This document shows, in pieces, positions 51,506 through 59,149 of a stretch of 59,259 bases of DNA. The stretch's first letter is position 1; the number at the start of each line of letters is the position of its first letter. This stretch comes from an uncultured Oscillospiraceae bacterium. Its GTDB lineage: Bacteria; Bacillota; Clostridia; Oscillospirales; Oscillospiraceae. The notes beneath the pieces were generated by a model. It saw only the letters and a program-made list of their open reading frames with translations. It had not been told where the DNA came from and ran no database searches. Position numbers and translations under genes: made by a program. The DNA lies in the NCBI GenBank assembly GCA_949935795.1, contig CATLFX010000012.1:1-59259 (forward strand), given 5' to 3'.

Positions 51506-52351
51506 ATGGCCTTCTGGATAAGAGATGCCATTCTTGTCATCGGGAGCAACAAGTACACCCTGGACGGGCTGAATTTCTCCTTCGAGGTCCCGTTCGAGGA
51601 CTCAGATGAGCCGCCGGTGGCGACTGTAAAGGTTATGAACCTGTCGGAGAGCACCCGGAACGGCATCAAGAAGAACGACCCGGTGATTCTGAACGCCGGC
51701 TATCAGGGCAACGTAGGCTGCATCCTGGTCGGGAAGGTAGCCGGCCTGAAGCATAAGCAGGCAAACGTCGATTGGACCACCACCCTCACGGTGCAGCCCT
51801 GCGCCGATGAGATTCTCAACAAGATGATAAACAAGACCTATACCGAGAACATCACGGCGCTTGCGATGGTAAAGGACTTGCTGAATATCTTCGGGGTGGA
51901 GGTCGGGAAGTGTGAGCTTTCCATCAACAAGAGCTACCCGAGGGGCCGGGTCTGCCGGGGAAAGCTGAAGCAGGTGCTGACGGAAATCGTGGTCAGCGAG
52001 TGCAAGAGCCGGTTTGTGATACGGACCACCGGGCAGGTCTACATCACAAAGTCGGATGACGGCATCAACAATGGGCTGACCATCACGACCGCCACTGGCC
52101 TGCTCCGGGCGGATGAGGAGAAGGTCGCCATCCCGATGGAGACAAAATCCAATTCGCAGAAGACGGGGGAGAGCCGGGACGATGATGACCACGTTTCCCG
52201 GTCCTGCCTGCTCAACTATGGCGTCGCCGCCGCCGAGGTGGTGAAGATTCAGTCCAGCGACCTCAACGGGCAGTTTCTGGTATCGAAGGGGAAGCACGTC
52301 GGGGGACGGACGGGGGACTGGAAGACCTCCATGGAGCTAAAACCGTTTTGA
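51506..52351 (+). CDS. Baseplate hub protein (gp27/gpD-like)
   Basis: 281 aa. The beta-rich fold begins AFWIRDAILVIGSNKYTLDG and includes VKVMNLSESTRNGIKKNDPVI, typical of hub proteins that clamp the tube to the spike. The end SSDLNGQFLVSKGKHVGG is the common late-control-D-type closing strand. AGGAGG precedes the ATG. Confidence 0.75.
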   Translation: MAFWIRDAILVIGSNKYTLDGLNFSFEVPFEDSDEPPVATVKVMNLSESTRNGIKKNDPVILNAGYQGNVGCILVGKVAGLKHKQANVDWTTTLTVQPCADEILNKMINKTYTENITALAMVKDLLNIFGVEVGKCELSINKSYPRGRVCRGKLKQVLTEIVVSECKSRFVIRTTGQVYITKSDDGINNGLTITTATGLLRADEEKVAIPMETKSNSQKTGESRDDDDHVSRSCLLNYGVAAAEVVKIQSSDLNGQFLVSKGKHVGGRTGDWKTSMELKPF

Positions 52352-52367
52352 GTAAGGAGTGGCGTCA

Positions 52368-52964
52368 ATGCCTGATTTGAACAGCTATAAGTACCAGCGC
52401 ATTCACGACTCGAAGGTGGCCGAGAGCATCTGCGTGGCGGCGGTGGTCAAGGTCCTGAAATTCGACCCGAAAAAGATGACCGTGAACGTGCAGCCCATCT
52501 CCAAGCACCTGGAGAACGGGAAGTACGAGAGCCAGCCTCCCATTCTGAGGGTGCCGGTGGCCCCTACCCGCAGCGGTGGCTTCATCTTCCGCCCCTGGTT
52601 CAAGCCGGGGGACACCGGGGTGGTGGTCTACCTGGACCATGACATGGACGCCACTGTGACCGGCGGCAAGGAAGCTGTGCCTCTGACCGAGCGGAACCAT
52701 GCCACCACGGACGCCATCTTCGTCGGCGCCGTGGTTTCCGGCAGCTATGAGGTGAAGGGACTGCCGGAGGAGAGCATCGCCATCGCAAAGGACGACGGTG
52801 AAATATATGTCGCCATCACTGAGGACAAAGTTATCATCAAAAATACAGACACGACCATTGCCGAGTTCACAGCCAATTCGATTGACATGAAAAGCGTTGA
52901 CATGAACATCACCCTGGAGGGCGATATGAAGGTCACGACCGGCGGCAAGGTCTATCTCAATTAA
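52368..52964 (+). CDS. Baseplate spike protein with Gp138/gpV-like N-terminal domain
   Basis: 198 aa from ATG 52368 (AAGGAG 8 nt upstream). An OB-fold-like N-terminus (VLKFDPKKMTVNVQPI, WFKPGDTGVVVYLDHDMD) is followed by a repetitive beta C-terminus (EIYVAITEDKVIIKNTDTTI...MKVTTGGKVYLN) that would form a trimeric beta-helix needle. The next gene encodes its PAAR tip. Confidence 0.8.
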   Translation: MPDLNSYKYQRIHDSKVAESICVAAVVKVLKFDPKKMTVNVQPISKHLENGKYESQPPILRVPVAPTRSGGFIFRPWFKPGDTGVVVYLDHDMDATVTGGKEAVPLTERNHATTDAIFVGAVVSGSYEVKGLPEESIAIAKDDGEIYVAITEDKVIIKNTDTTIAEFTANSIDMKSVDMNITLEGDMKVTTGGKVYLN

Positions 52965-52976
52965 GGGGGTGGCTCC

Positions 52977-53267
52977 ATGCCAGCGGCTACGAGGCTGAAC
53001 GACAACTGCACCGGACATGATGCCTGCCCCCCGGTCCCTCTGGTGGAGGGCAGTCCGAACGTCATCATCAACGGGCGACTGGCGGGGCGGGTGGGAGACC
53101 ATTACTCCACGCACGGCTGTGTTTCCCATCCGGGTCACCAGGATGTTATTTCCGCCGGGAGCTCGAAGGTGGTTATCAACGGCAAGCCTGCGGCCAGGGT
53201 CGGAGATGCCGTCTCAATCGGCGGCACCGTCCAGGATGGCAGCGACAACGTGATTTTTGGCGGATAG
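52977..53267 (+). CDS. PAAR-domain spike tip
   Basis: 96 aa. A full PAAR fold: MPAATRLNDNCTGHDACPP, GSPNVIINGRLAGRVGDHYSTHGC and SKVVINGKPAARVGDAV in order, with His/Cys residues for metal binding. It sharpens the membrane-piercing spike. It lies 12 nt after the spike gene. Confidence 0.95.
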   Translation: MPAATRLNDNCTGHDACPPVPLVEGSPNVIINGRLAGRVGDHYSTHGCVSHPGHQDVISAGSSKVVINGKPAARVGDAVSIGGTVQDGSDNVIFGG

Positions 53268-53276
53268 GAGGATTCT

Positions 53277-53549
53277 ATGGGACTGTCTATACTCTCGGCA
53301 GGCTGTCGTGCCTGCCCGTATGTTGATACCTGCGACCACAAGCGCATGGAGGCCGTCGGCTTTTTACCTGAGCCTCCGCTGGCTATGTCTGCGTCCCAGC
53401 CTGCGGCAGAATCAGCGGCCCAGCCGCTCCTCCGGGAGACAAGGGAAATCCAGGTGAACGGTGTGACCATGACCATCTATGTGGATGAAATTGAAAAGCA
53501 GCTCACGAGAGGGCTCTATAAGCATTTGGGGCTCCAGTTCGGGGCCTGA
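53277..53549 (+). CDS. Small Cys-rich baseplate-associated protein
   Basis: 90 aa. The N-terminus SAGCRACPYVDTCDHKRM has four cysteines in a CxxC...C pattern suited to a metal. The C-terminus (REIQVNGVTMTIYVDEIEKQL) is strand-helix. Such small proteins often sit between PAAR and gp25-like genes; the role is unknown. The ATG lies just after AGGAGG. Confidence 0.6.
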   Translation: MGLSILSAGCRACPYVDTCDHKRMEAVGFLPEPPLAMSASQPAAESAAQPLLRETREIQVNGVTMTIYVDEIEKQLTRGLYKHLGLQFGA

Positions 53550-53574
53550 AATCAATTCGCGGGAGGTGTGAGCC

Positions 53575-53946
53575 GTGGCGGATAATATGACCTTGCTCAT
53601 CGACCCTGAGACCAGGGACTTGGTTCTGGATGAGAACGGCTCCTTCAAGATGATTTACGGGGATGACACGACCGTTCAGAACGTCCGTCATGCGCTCCTG
53701 ACCTGGAAGGCTGAGTTCTTCGCAGACAGGGAGCATGGGACGGACTATGAGCGCATCATGGGCGTGAATCAAAACGACCTGGAGACAGGCGAGGTGGAGG
53801 AGGTCATCCGAGAAGCGGTATTCCAGGAACCGGCTATTGCCCGGATTGACGACATCTCGGTTACTTATGAGCGGCGCAACATATCGGTGGAGATTGCGGC
53901 GACGCTGACCAATGGGGAACGGATTAGGCTGGAGGTGACTGCGTAA
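53575..53946 (+). CDS. gp25-like baseplate wedge protein (DUF2634-like)
   Basis: 123 aa from GTG 53575 with GGGAGGTG upstream. LIDPETRDLVLDENGSFKMI, VQNVRHALLTWKAEFFADRE and GTDYERIMG are the gp25/W wedge pattern. It joins the hub to the wedge and precedes the J protein as in P2-like baseplates. The stop overlaps the next ATG (TAATG). Confidence 0.85.
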   Translation: MADNMTLLIDPETRDLVLDENGSFKMIYGDDTTVQNVRHALLTWKAEFFADREHGTDYERIMGVNQNDLETGEVEEVIREAVFQEPAIARIDDISVTYERRNISVEIAATLTNGERIRLEVTA

Positions 53947-55124
53947 TGGCAAAACTGACTGATTGGGGCTTGACGGATGCCGGTTTCCGGCGACCCACCT
54001 ATGCGGAGCTGCTGGACGCCCTGGAGTACAAGTCTCGTGAGCTGTTTGGCTCCAAGGCGAACCTGACCGTCCGGTCCCCGCTTGGCATTTTCCTTCGCAT
54101 CTTCGCCTGGATGCTGAACCTCCTGTTCTCGACCCTGGAGGATGTCTACAACAGCCGGTTCATCGACACGGCGGTGGGTGCCAGCCTCTACAATCTGGGC
54201 CGTGCCATAGGTCTGCGGCTGCTGGGAGCACAGAAGGCCGTGGGCTACCTGACCTTCACTGGCGAGGACGGGGTGGATGTGCCGGAGGGCTTCCTTGCTG
54301 AGACGGTGGCCGGGATGCAGTACATCACACTGAGCTCCGGGATGATAAAGGACGGGTCTGTGACCCTCCCGGCTTCTGCGGTGGTCCCCGGTCCAGACGG
54401 CAATACCCAGGAGGAGACCATCACCATCATCACAAACCCGAAGCTGGGTATTGAGGCGGTCACGAATGTGAAAGCGTTTGATGGTGGCCGCAACACCGAG
54501 ACGGATGCTGAGTTCAGAGAGCGGTATTACAAATCGGTGGACTTCGCCGGCGGTGTAAATATTGACGCCATCGTCGCCGAGGTCTACGAGAGCGTCGAGG
54601 CGGTTATCTCCGTAGTCGGGGAGGAGAACGACAGTGACTTCGAGAGCGAGAACGGTCTGCCGCCCCATTCCTTCGAGGTGGTGGCTTACGGCGGGCTGGA
54701 TGAGGATATAGCGAAGGCAATCTTTCGGCGGAAGGCGGCGGGCATCCAGACCTTCGGAAATACGACCGTCTCTGTGCTGGGCGCCTCCGGCCAAACCTTC
54801 AGCATCAACTTCAGCAGGCCAACGCCGGTGAAGGTTTGGGTGCGTGTGACCGACCTCGTGACAGACCGGCATTTCCCACTGGACGGTGTGGAGCAGATAA
54901 AGCGCAGCCTTGTGTCGTTTATCGGCGGCAATACCAGGGGTGGGCTAAACATCGGGCAGGATGTCATTCTTGTAGTGCTACCGACGGAGGTTCTGAAGGT
55001 GCCGGGGGTGGTGGACTTCAACCTGCAAATCAGCCCGGATGGTGAGACCTTCGGCTGGGGGAACATTGAGATTGCCGCCCGCCAGAAAGCCGTCACCGAT
55101 GAAAGCATGGTGAGTGTGTCATGA
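53946..55124 (+). CDS. Baseplate J-like wedge protein
   Basis: 392 aa. Typical J-family elements: the start TDAGFRRPTYAELLDALEYK, then LFSTLEDVYNSRFIDTAVGASL, GLRLLGAQKAVGYLTFTGE, and FRERYYKSVDFAGGVNIDAI near the middle. It builds the baseplate wedge with gp25-like and tail protein I. Overlaps the next gene by 4 nt. Confidence 0.92.
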   Translation: MAKLTDWGLTDAGFRRPTYAELLDALEYKSRELFGSKANLTVRSPLGIFLRIFAWMLNLLFSTLEDVYNSRFIDTAVGASLYNLGRAIGLRLLGAQKAVGYLTFTGEDGVDVPEGFLAETVAGMQYITLSSGMIKDGSVTLPASAVVPGPDGNTQEETITIITNPKLGIEAVTNVKAFDGGRNTETDAEFRERYYKSVDFAGGVNIDAIVAEVYESVEAVISVVGEENDSDFESENGLPPHSFEVVAYGGLDEDIAKAIFRRKAAGIQTFGNTTVSVLGASGQTFSINFSRPTPVKVWVRVTDLVTDRHFPLDGVEQIKRSLVSFIGGNTRGGLNIGQDVILVVLPTEVLKVPGVVDFNLQISPDGETFGWGNIEIAARQKAVTDESMVSVS

Positions 55125-56047
55125 GAGACTATCTGGGCGAAATGCTGTATGCGCTCACCAGCGCCTACACCCACAAGGACCATGACAACCGACGGAGGGA
55201 CTTCCCTATGGAGACCCTTATCGGCAAGCTATTCTCGGTCTTCGCCTGGGGGCTCGACAGTATTCAGGAGCAGGCCGAGCTCATCAAGCTGTGGGACAAC
55301 ATAGACCATGCGAGAGGCTCCGTGCTGGACAGGTACGGGGCCAATTTTGGTGTCAAACGGTTCGGAGCGAGCGATAGGTTCTACCGGCTTGCCATTAAGG
55401 TGAAGCTGCTGGCCCAGCTCTCCGGCGGCGACATCAATACGGTGCTTGATGCGGCGGCGTCCTTGCTGGAAATCCCGGTGGAGCGCATCGGGCTGAAGGA
55501 ACTGTTCCCGGCCAAGATTGGCCTGGATATTCAGGAGGCGGACCTGAGCCCTGAGACGCTGGAAATCATTGAGGACATCATGGCCCTGATAAAGCGCATC
55601 CTCGCCACTGGGGTGGGCCTGATACCCACGCTATACAGCTATCGGGAGTACCGCCGGGACGTGACCGTCCAGGCGGCTCTTTTTGACCACACCAGCACAG
55701 TATTCGACCTGCCTGATGTGAGGCCGGTCTTTATCAGGAAGGTGCCGGTGGCTGCGGCGCTGTTCAACAGCATCCGCGTTGTGTTTGACCTGCCGGATGT
55801 CCGGCGCTCCTTTTCTGTGGGAACGTCGGTCACGCCGGCGGCGTTTGAGCATACCGGCCTGACCTTCGGCCTGCCGGACACCCGACGGACGCTTGCCCAG
55901 GCCAAGCCGGTGAAGTGCGTTCTGTTCGAGCGTAGCGAGCTATTGTCCGAACCCGCCCCGCCCCCGCCGCAGGTGGCCGTGGGCGTGAGGACGACCGCCT
56001 TCGCTGTGTTCGAGTATTCGCAGATAATACTCAAACCTATCTACTGA
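55121..56047 (+). CDS. Tail protein I / YmfQ-like with three 27-aa C-terminal repeats
   Basis: 308 aa. Residues 1-178 match the YmfQ/tail protein I (DUF2313) type: MLYALTSAYTHKDHDN, IDHARGSVLDRYGANFGV and RFYRLAIKVKLLAQLSGGD. Residues 181-261 are three contiguous 27-aa repeats (ALFDHTSTVFDLPDVRPVF, ALFNSIRVVFDLPDVRRSF, AFEHTGLTFGLPDTRRTL), plus a partial fourth. A Pro-rich stretch ends the protein. The repeats are not usual for this family and may be a fibre-docking module. Confidence 0.85.
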   Translation: MRDYLGEMLYALTSAYTHKDHDNRRRDFPMETLIGKLFSVFAWGLDSIQEQAELIKLWDNIDHARGSVLDRYGANFGVKRFGASDRFYRLAIKVKLLAQLSGGDINTVLDAAASLLEIPVERIGLKELFPAKIGLDIQEADLSPETLEIIEDIMALIKRILATGVGLIPTLYSYREYRRDVTVQAALFDHTSTVFDLPDVRPVFIRKVPVAAALFNSIRVVFDLPDVRRSFSVGTSVTPAAFEHTGLTFGLPDTRRTLAQAKPVKCVLFERSELLSEPAPPPPQVAVGVRTTAFAVFEYSQIILKPIY

Positions 56048-56062
56048 GAAAGGGGAAGAAAA

Positions 56063-56689
56063 ATGCCTACTATTCACGAAGACGGCAACTACTTGACCGA
56101 AAAAGGCAGAGCCCTCATCGCCAAGCTCATGGCGAGAAAGTCGGAAATCCAGTTTACCAGGGCGGCGGTGGGGGCCGGGGCCATCCCGGAAGGAATGTCG
56201 CCCAAGGATATGACCGACCTCGCCGACTGGCGGGCGGACGGCATGATTTCCGACATCAGTACCCCGGTCCCCGGCGAGGCTCAACTGGTGTTCCAGGTGT
56301 TCAGCCGAGACGTGCAGGTCGGCTTCCTGGCCTCCGAGGGCGCTGTCTGGGCGCTGGACCCTGACGAGGGGGAAATCCTCTACACCTACATCGTTCTCGC
56401 CAACAGCCCTGAGTGGATTCGTGCGGCGAACGACCCGGTGCAGAAATTCGCTGAGTTCACCTGCATCAATATCGTGGACGCCGTGAAGGTGGACATCACG
56501 ATGGTAAACCCGGAGGCAATCGCCACGCTTGGGATGCTGAAGAACCGGCTGGAAACCTTTGTCGAGCTGTCGGACACCGAGGTCCCCACTGTCGGCACCC
56601 GTGTCCACCTTCGGGTCCTGGAGCAAGTCGAGACCTGGGCCGACGCCCCCGCAGCTAAAAGCACACGAGCGAAGAAAGGAGCTAAGTAA
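56063..56689 (+). CDS. Tail fibre / baseplate-attachment protein
   Basis: 208 aa. YLTEKGRALIAKLMARKSEI, FTRAAVGAGAIPEGMSP and FQVFSRDVQVGFLASEGAVW match the N-terminal domain of tail-fibre H-type proteins (DUF3751-like) that anchor fibres to the baseplate. It ends in a helical Lys/Ala-rich tail. The next gene is the receptor-binding fibre, 2 nt later. Confidence 0.75.
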   Translation: MPTIHEDGNYLTEKGRALIAKLMARKSEIQFTRAAVGAGAIPEGMSPKDMTDLADWRADGMISDISTPVPGEAQLVFQVFSRDVQVGFLASEGAVWALDPDEGEILYTYIVLANSPEWIRAANDPVQKFAEFTCINIVDAVKVDITMVNPEAIATLGMLKNRLETFVELSDTEVPTVGTRVHLRVLEQVETWADAPAAKSTRAKKGAK

Positions 56690-56691
56690 CT

Positions 56692-58968
56692 ATGGGCAAA
56701 TTGCGAAACAGGGTCATCACGGAGAATCGCGTCTACGATGACCCGCAGCACCCGGAAACCAGCGACTACGATGTCTCGCTGCCCAGGACTGTTCCCAAGG
56801 CGGTCCACGACCCTGATACGGGGGAGACGCTGGACGTGACGATGAAGCGGGTCTCCAAGACCGCCAGCGATGCTCTGGAGGCGGCAAACACCGCCCAAGA
56901 GACCGCAAATACGGCGCTGGAGACCGCAACGCTGGCAAAGGAGGTTGCGGACGGGGCGGCTGAGGCCATCGCTGCCGTCCAGAACACCATCTCCGCCACC
57001 CCCTCGCAGTTTGGCAATCCGGCCTATACCGGAGCCAAGCAGAAACCGACCTGGAACAACTACCCTGTTGAGATGATGACCATTTCCTACGGTGAGGAAC
57101 GTGTCTCTGAGGAGGAGTTCACCGGGGAGACGGACGCCGGAGACTACAAAGCCTACGCCTTGCCCAAGGAGGGCTATACCTGGGGCGATAAGTCCAAGAC
57201 TGAGCGGGAGCTGACCTGGAGCATCAAAAGGGCCACCATCGCCGCTGTACCCAGCGTGAAGAACCCCCTGTCTTATACCGGCTCCGAACAGGTCCCGGAA
57301 TGGATGAACCTCAACCCTACCCAGCTCATCAAGACGGAGACGGCCCATACGGATGCTGGGGACTATGATAGCTCCTTCGCTCCGACTCCCAACTTCCAGT
57401 GGCCCGATGGTACGACCGCCGCCAAGACCGTCCCCTGGAGCATTGCCAGAGCCGTCCTTACCGTTCCCACGCAGAGCGGAACGCTGACCTATACCGGGCA
57501 GGCGCAGTCTCCCACCCTGACGGGCTATGACGCCTCCAAGATGACCCTGGGCGGCGATACCTCCAAGACCGCCGCCGGGAGCTACGCCGCCACGGTGACG
57601 CCGAAGCCGAACTTCCAGTGGCCGGACGGGTCCTCCTCCGCCAAGTCGGTGCCCTGGAGCATCGTCAAGTCCGCTGGCAGTCTGAGCCTGAGCCCGACGA
57701 GCGCCACCCTGGGCGGGGCCGGCGAGGTCCAGGTTATCGCCGTGACCAAGGCCGGGGACGGCGCTATCAGCGCCACATCCAGTAACACTGGAATTGCCAC
57801 CGTACAGGTGTCCGGGAACAACGTCGTGGTGACTGGCGTAGCCCCTGGGAGCGCCACCATCACGGTCAAGGTGGCTGAGGGTACGAACCATCTGGCCCCC
57901 TCGAACAAGACCTGCGCCATTACCGTGGAGGCCCCGAAAATCTACGGCGCACAGTGGGACGGCACCAGTACGACCAAGTGGACCCGGACGGATGCGGCGG
58001 CGAGCTTCGTTGACCCTGTTCCGTATACCGCCGGGAAGACGGCGGCTCAGTGTAGCTCCCCCTTCGACAACATCCAGCCCTGGGCCGGTATGGTTAAGAG
58101 CACCCGGACCGGCGGCGTCATGGTCGCCATCCCCAAGTTCTGGTACAAGCTGACCCAGAGCGGGAAAAGCATTAAGGTGCAAATCGCAAACAAGGCCACC
58201 GCTGGCTTCTCTGTTTCCCCTGCGCACATGAACCGAGGAGACGGCAAGGGTGAGCGTGACGTGATTTATGTGGGCCGCTACCACTGCGGGAGCAACTTCA
58301 AGAGCAACAGCGGGCAGACGCCGAAGAACAATGTCACCCGCGCCAATTTCCGCACCAGCATCCACGCCCTAGGTTCCAACATCTGGCAGATGGACTTCGC
58401 TACCCGGTTCACCCTTTGGCTTCTGTATCTGGTTGAGTTCGCCGACTGGAACACGCAGAAGACCATCGGAAAGGGCTGTGGCAACAACAGTGCTCCGCAG
58501 AACATGGGCTACACCGATTCCATGCCCTATCATACCGGCACCACCCAAAGCAACCGTGACACTTATGGCCTGGGCACTCAGTATAGGAACATCGAGGGCC
58601 TGTGGGACAATGTGTACGACTTCTGTGACGGCTGCTATAACAACGGGAGCGGCCTGAACATCATCCTGAATCCCAACAGTTACAGCGACAGCGCCAACGG
58701 CGTGAGCGTCGGGACCCCGGTGAGCGGCTGGCCCTCCGCCTTCAGCGTGGTCAATCAGGCGGGCTTCCCGATGATTATTCCCTCTGCTGCTGGAGGCGGG
58801 GAGAATGTGGCGTCCTGCGATTACTGGTACTTCAACGCCAGCAGCCCGGTGGTCTTCGTCGGCGGTTACTACAACCAGGGCGGTAGCCACGGCTTGTTCT
58901 GTGTGTACTTCACCAGTGTGTCGGACTCGGGCGCGATCCTCGGCTCCCGCCTCCATGAACTCCCCTAA
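56692..58968 (+). CDS. Receptor-binding tail fibre with C-terminal lectin-like domain; probable DGR target
   Basis: 758 aa. N-terminal attachment region (1-50), coiled coil (50-100), three Ig-like repeats (about 103-181, 182-254, 255-327; shared PNFQWPDG and VPWSI marks), a BIG2-like domain (328-414, SPTSATLGGAGEV, GIATVQVSG), then a C-type-lectin/FGE-type fold (about 418-758: VAIPKFWYKL, WQMDFATRFTLWLLYLVEFA, IEGLWDNVYDFCDG). Residues 707-743 are the variable repeat. Lectin-fold C-termini are the standard scaffold for diversity-generating retroelements. It probably binds host surface ligands. A weak AAAGGAG lies 10 nt upstream of the ATG. Confidence 0.9.
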   Translation: MGKLRNRVITENRVYDDPQHPETSDYDVSLPRTVPKAVHDPDTGETLDVTMKRVSKTASDALEAANTAQETANTALETATLAKEVADGAAEAIAAVQNTISATPSQFGNPAYTGAKQKPTWNNYPVEMMTISYGEERVSEEEFTGETDAGDYKAYALPKEGYTWGDKSKTERELTWSIKRATIAAVPSVKNPLSYTGSEQVPEWMNLNPTQLIKTETAHTDAGDYDSSFAPTPNFQWPDGTTAAKTVPWSIARAVLTVPTQSGTLTYTGQAQSPTLTGYDASKMTLGGDTSKTAAGSYAATVTPKPNFQWPDGSSSAKSVPWSIVKSAGSLSLSPTSATLGGAGEVQVIAVTKAGDGAISATSSNTGIATVQVSGNNVVVTGVAPGSATITVKVAEGTNHLAPSNKTCAITVEAPKIYGAQWDGTSTTKWTRTDAAASFVDPVPYTAGKTAAQCSSPFDNIQPWAGMVKSTRTGGVMVAIPKFWYKLTQSGKSIKVQIANKATAGFSVSPAHMNRGDGKGERDVIYVGRYHCGSNFKSNSGQTPKNNVTRANFRTSIHALGSNIWQMDFATRFTLWLLYLVEFADWNTQKTIGKGCGNNSAPQNMGYTDSMPYHTGTTQSNRDTYGLGTQYRNIEGLWDNVYDFCDGCYNNGSGLNIILNPNSYSDSANGVSVGTPVSGWPSAFSVVNQAGFPMIIPSAAGGGENVASCDYWYFNASSPVVFVGGYYNQGGSHGLFCVYFTSVSDSGAILGSRLHELP
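58809..58918 (+). repeat. Variable repeat (VR) of a putative DGR
   Basis: 110 bp aligned without gaps to 59150-59259 (offset 341). There are 19 mismatches. Twelve are at positions where the downstream copy has A (29 A sites), and seven at its other sites (81). Eleven codons change through A sites: residues 711, 713, 716, 718, 722, 726, 730, 732, 737, 739 and 740. All of these are AAC, TAC or ACC in the downstream copy. The VR may extend to the 3' end of the gene, beyond what can be compared here. Confidence 0.82.
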
Positions 58969-58978
58969 AGGGGGGAGC

Positions 58979-59004
58979 GCGAGGGGGGACGCATCCCCCC
59001 TCGC
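58979..59004 (+). other. Hairpin/cruciform immediately after the VR gene
   Basis: GCGAGGGGGGA (58979-58989) is perfectly inverted at 58994-59004, with a 4-nt loop CGCA. A second possible stem CTCCCC/GGGGAG (58960-58965 with 58972-58977) spans the stop codon. In the Bordetella phage BPP-1 DGR a short-looped hairpin just 3' of the IMH is needed for efficient retrohoming; this one has the same position and shape. It could alternatively be a terminator. Confidence 0.65.
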
Positions 59005-59057
59005 AAAAACCCCGAGCAGAAACACGGAAATAAATCCGCAACGGGGCGGATAACAGA

Positions 59058-59095
59058 GCCGCGCCGCCCGGCGGCGGGCGGCGCGGCCGATTTTT
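59058..59095 (+). terminator. Strong terminator between target gene and template repeat
   Basis: A perfect 13-bp GC stem (59058-59070 with 59075-59087), loop GCGG, then CGATTTTT. It would separate the fibre transcript from the template-repeat RNA, or fold as a structural flank of that RNA. No gene lies in 58969-59149. Confidence 0.8.
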
Positions 59096-59149
59096 GGGCC
59101 CTGCTGCGGTCGGGGCTACCTGTGCGGTGCCTTAGCTTTGCGTCTCCGG

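Noticed and set aside
56386..58365. Long antisense open frame (659 codons) under the fibre genes
   Set aside because: It is a high-GC shadow of two well-supported + strand genes, has low-complexity Gly/Arg/Val content and no ribosome binding site.
58969..59149. An avd or other small gene between VR and TR
   Set aside because: The 180 bp are filled by two hairpins and contain no frame with a start site long enough for such a gene.
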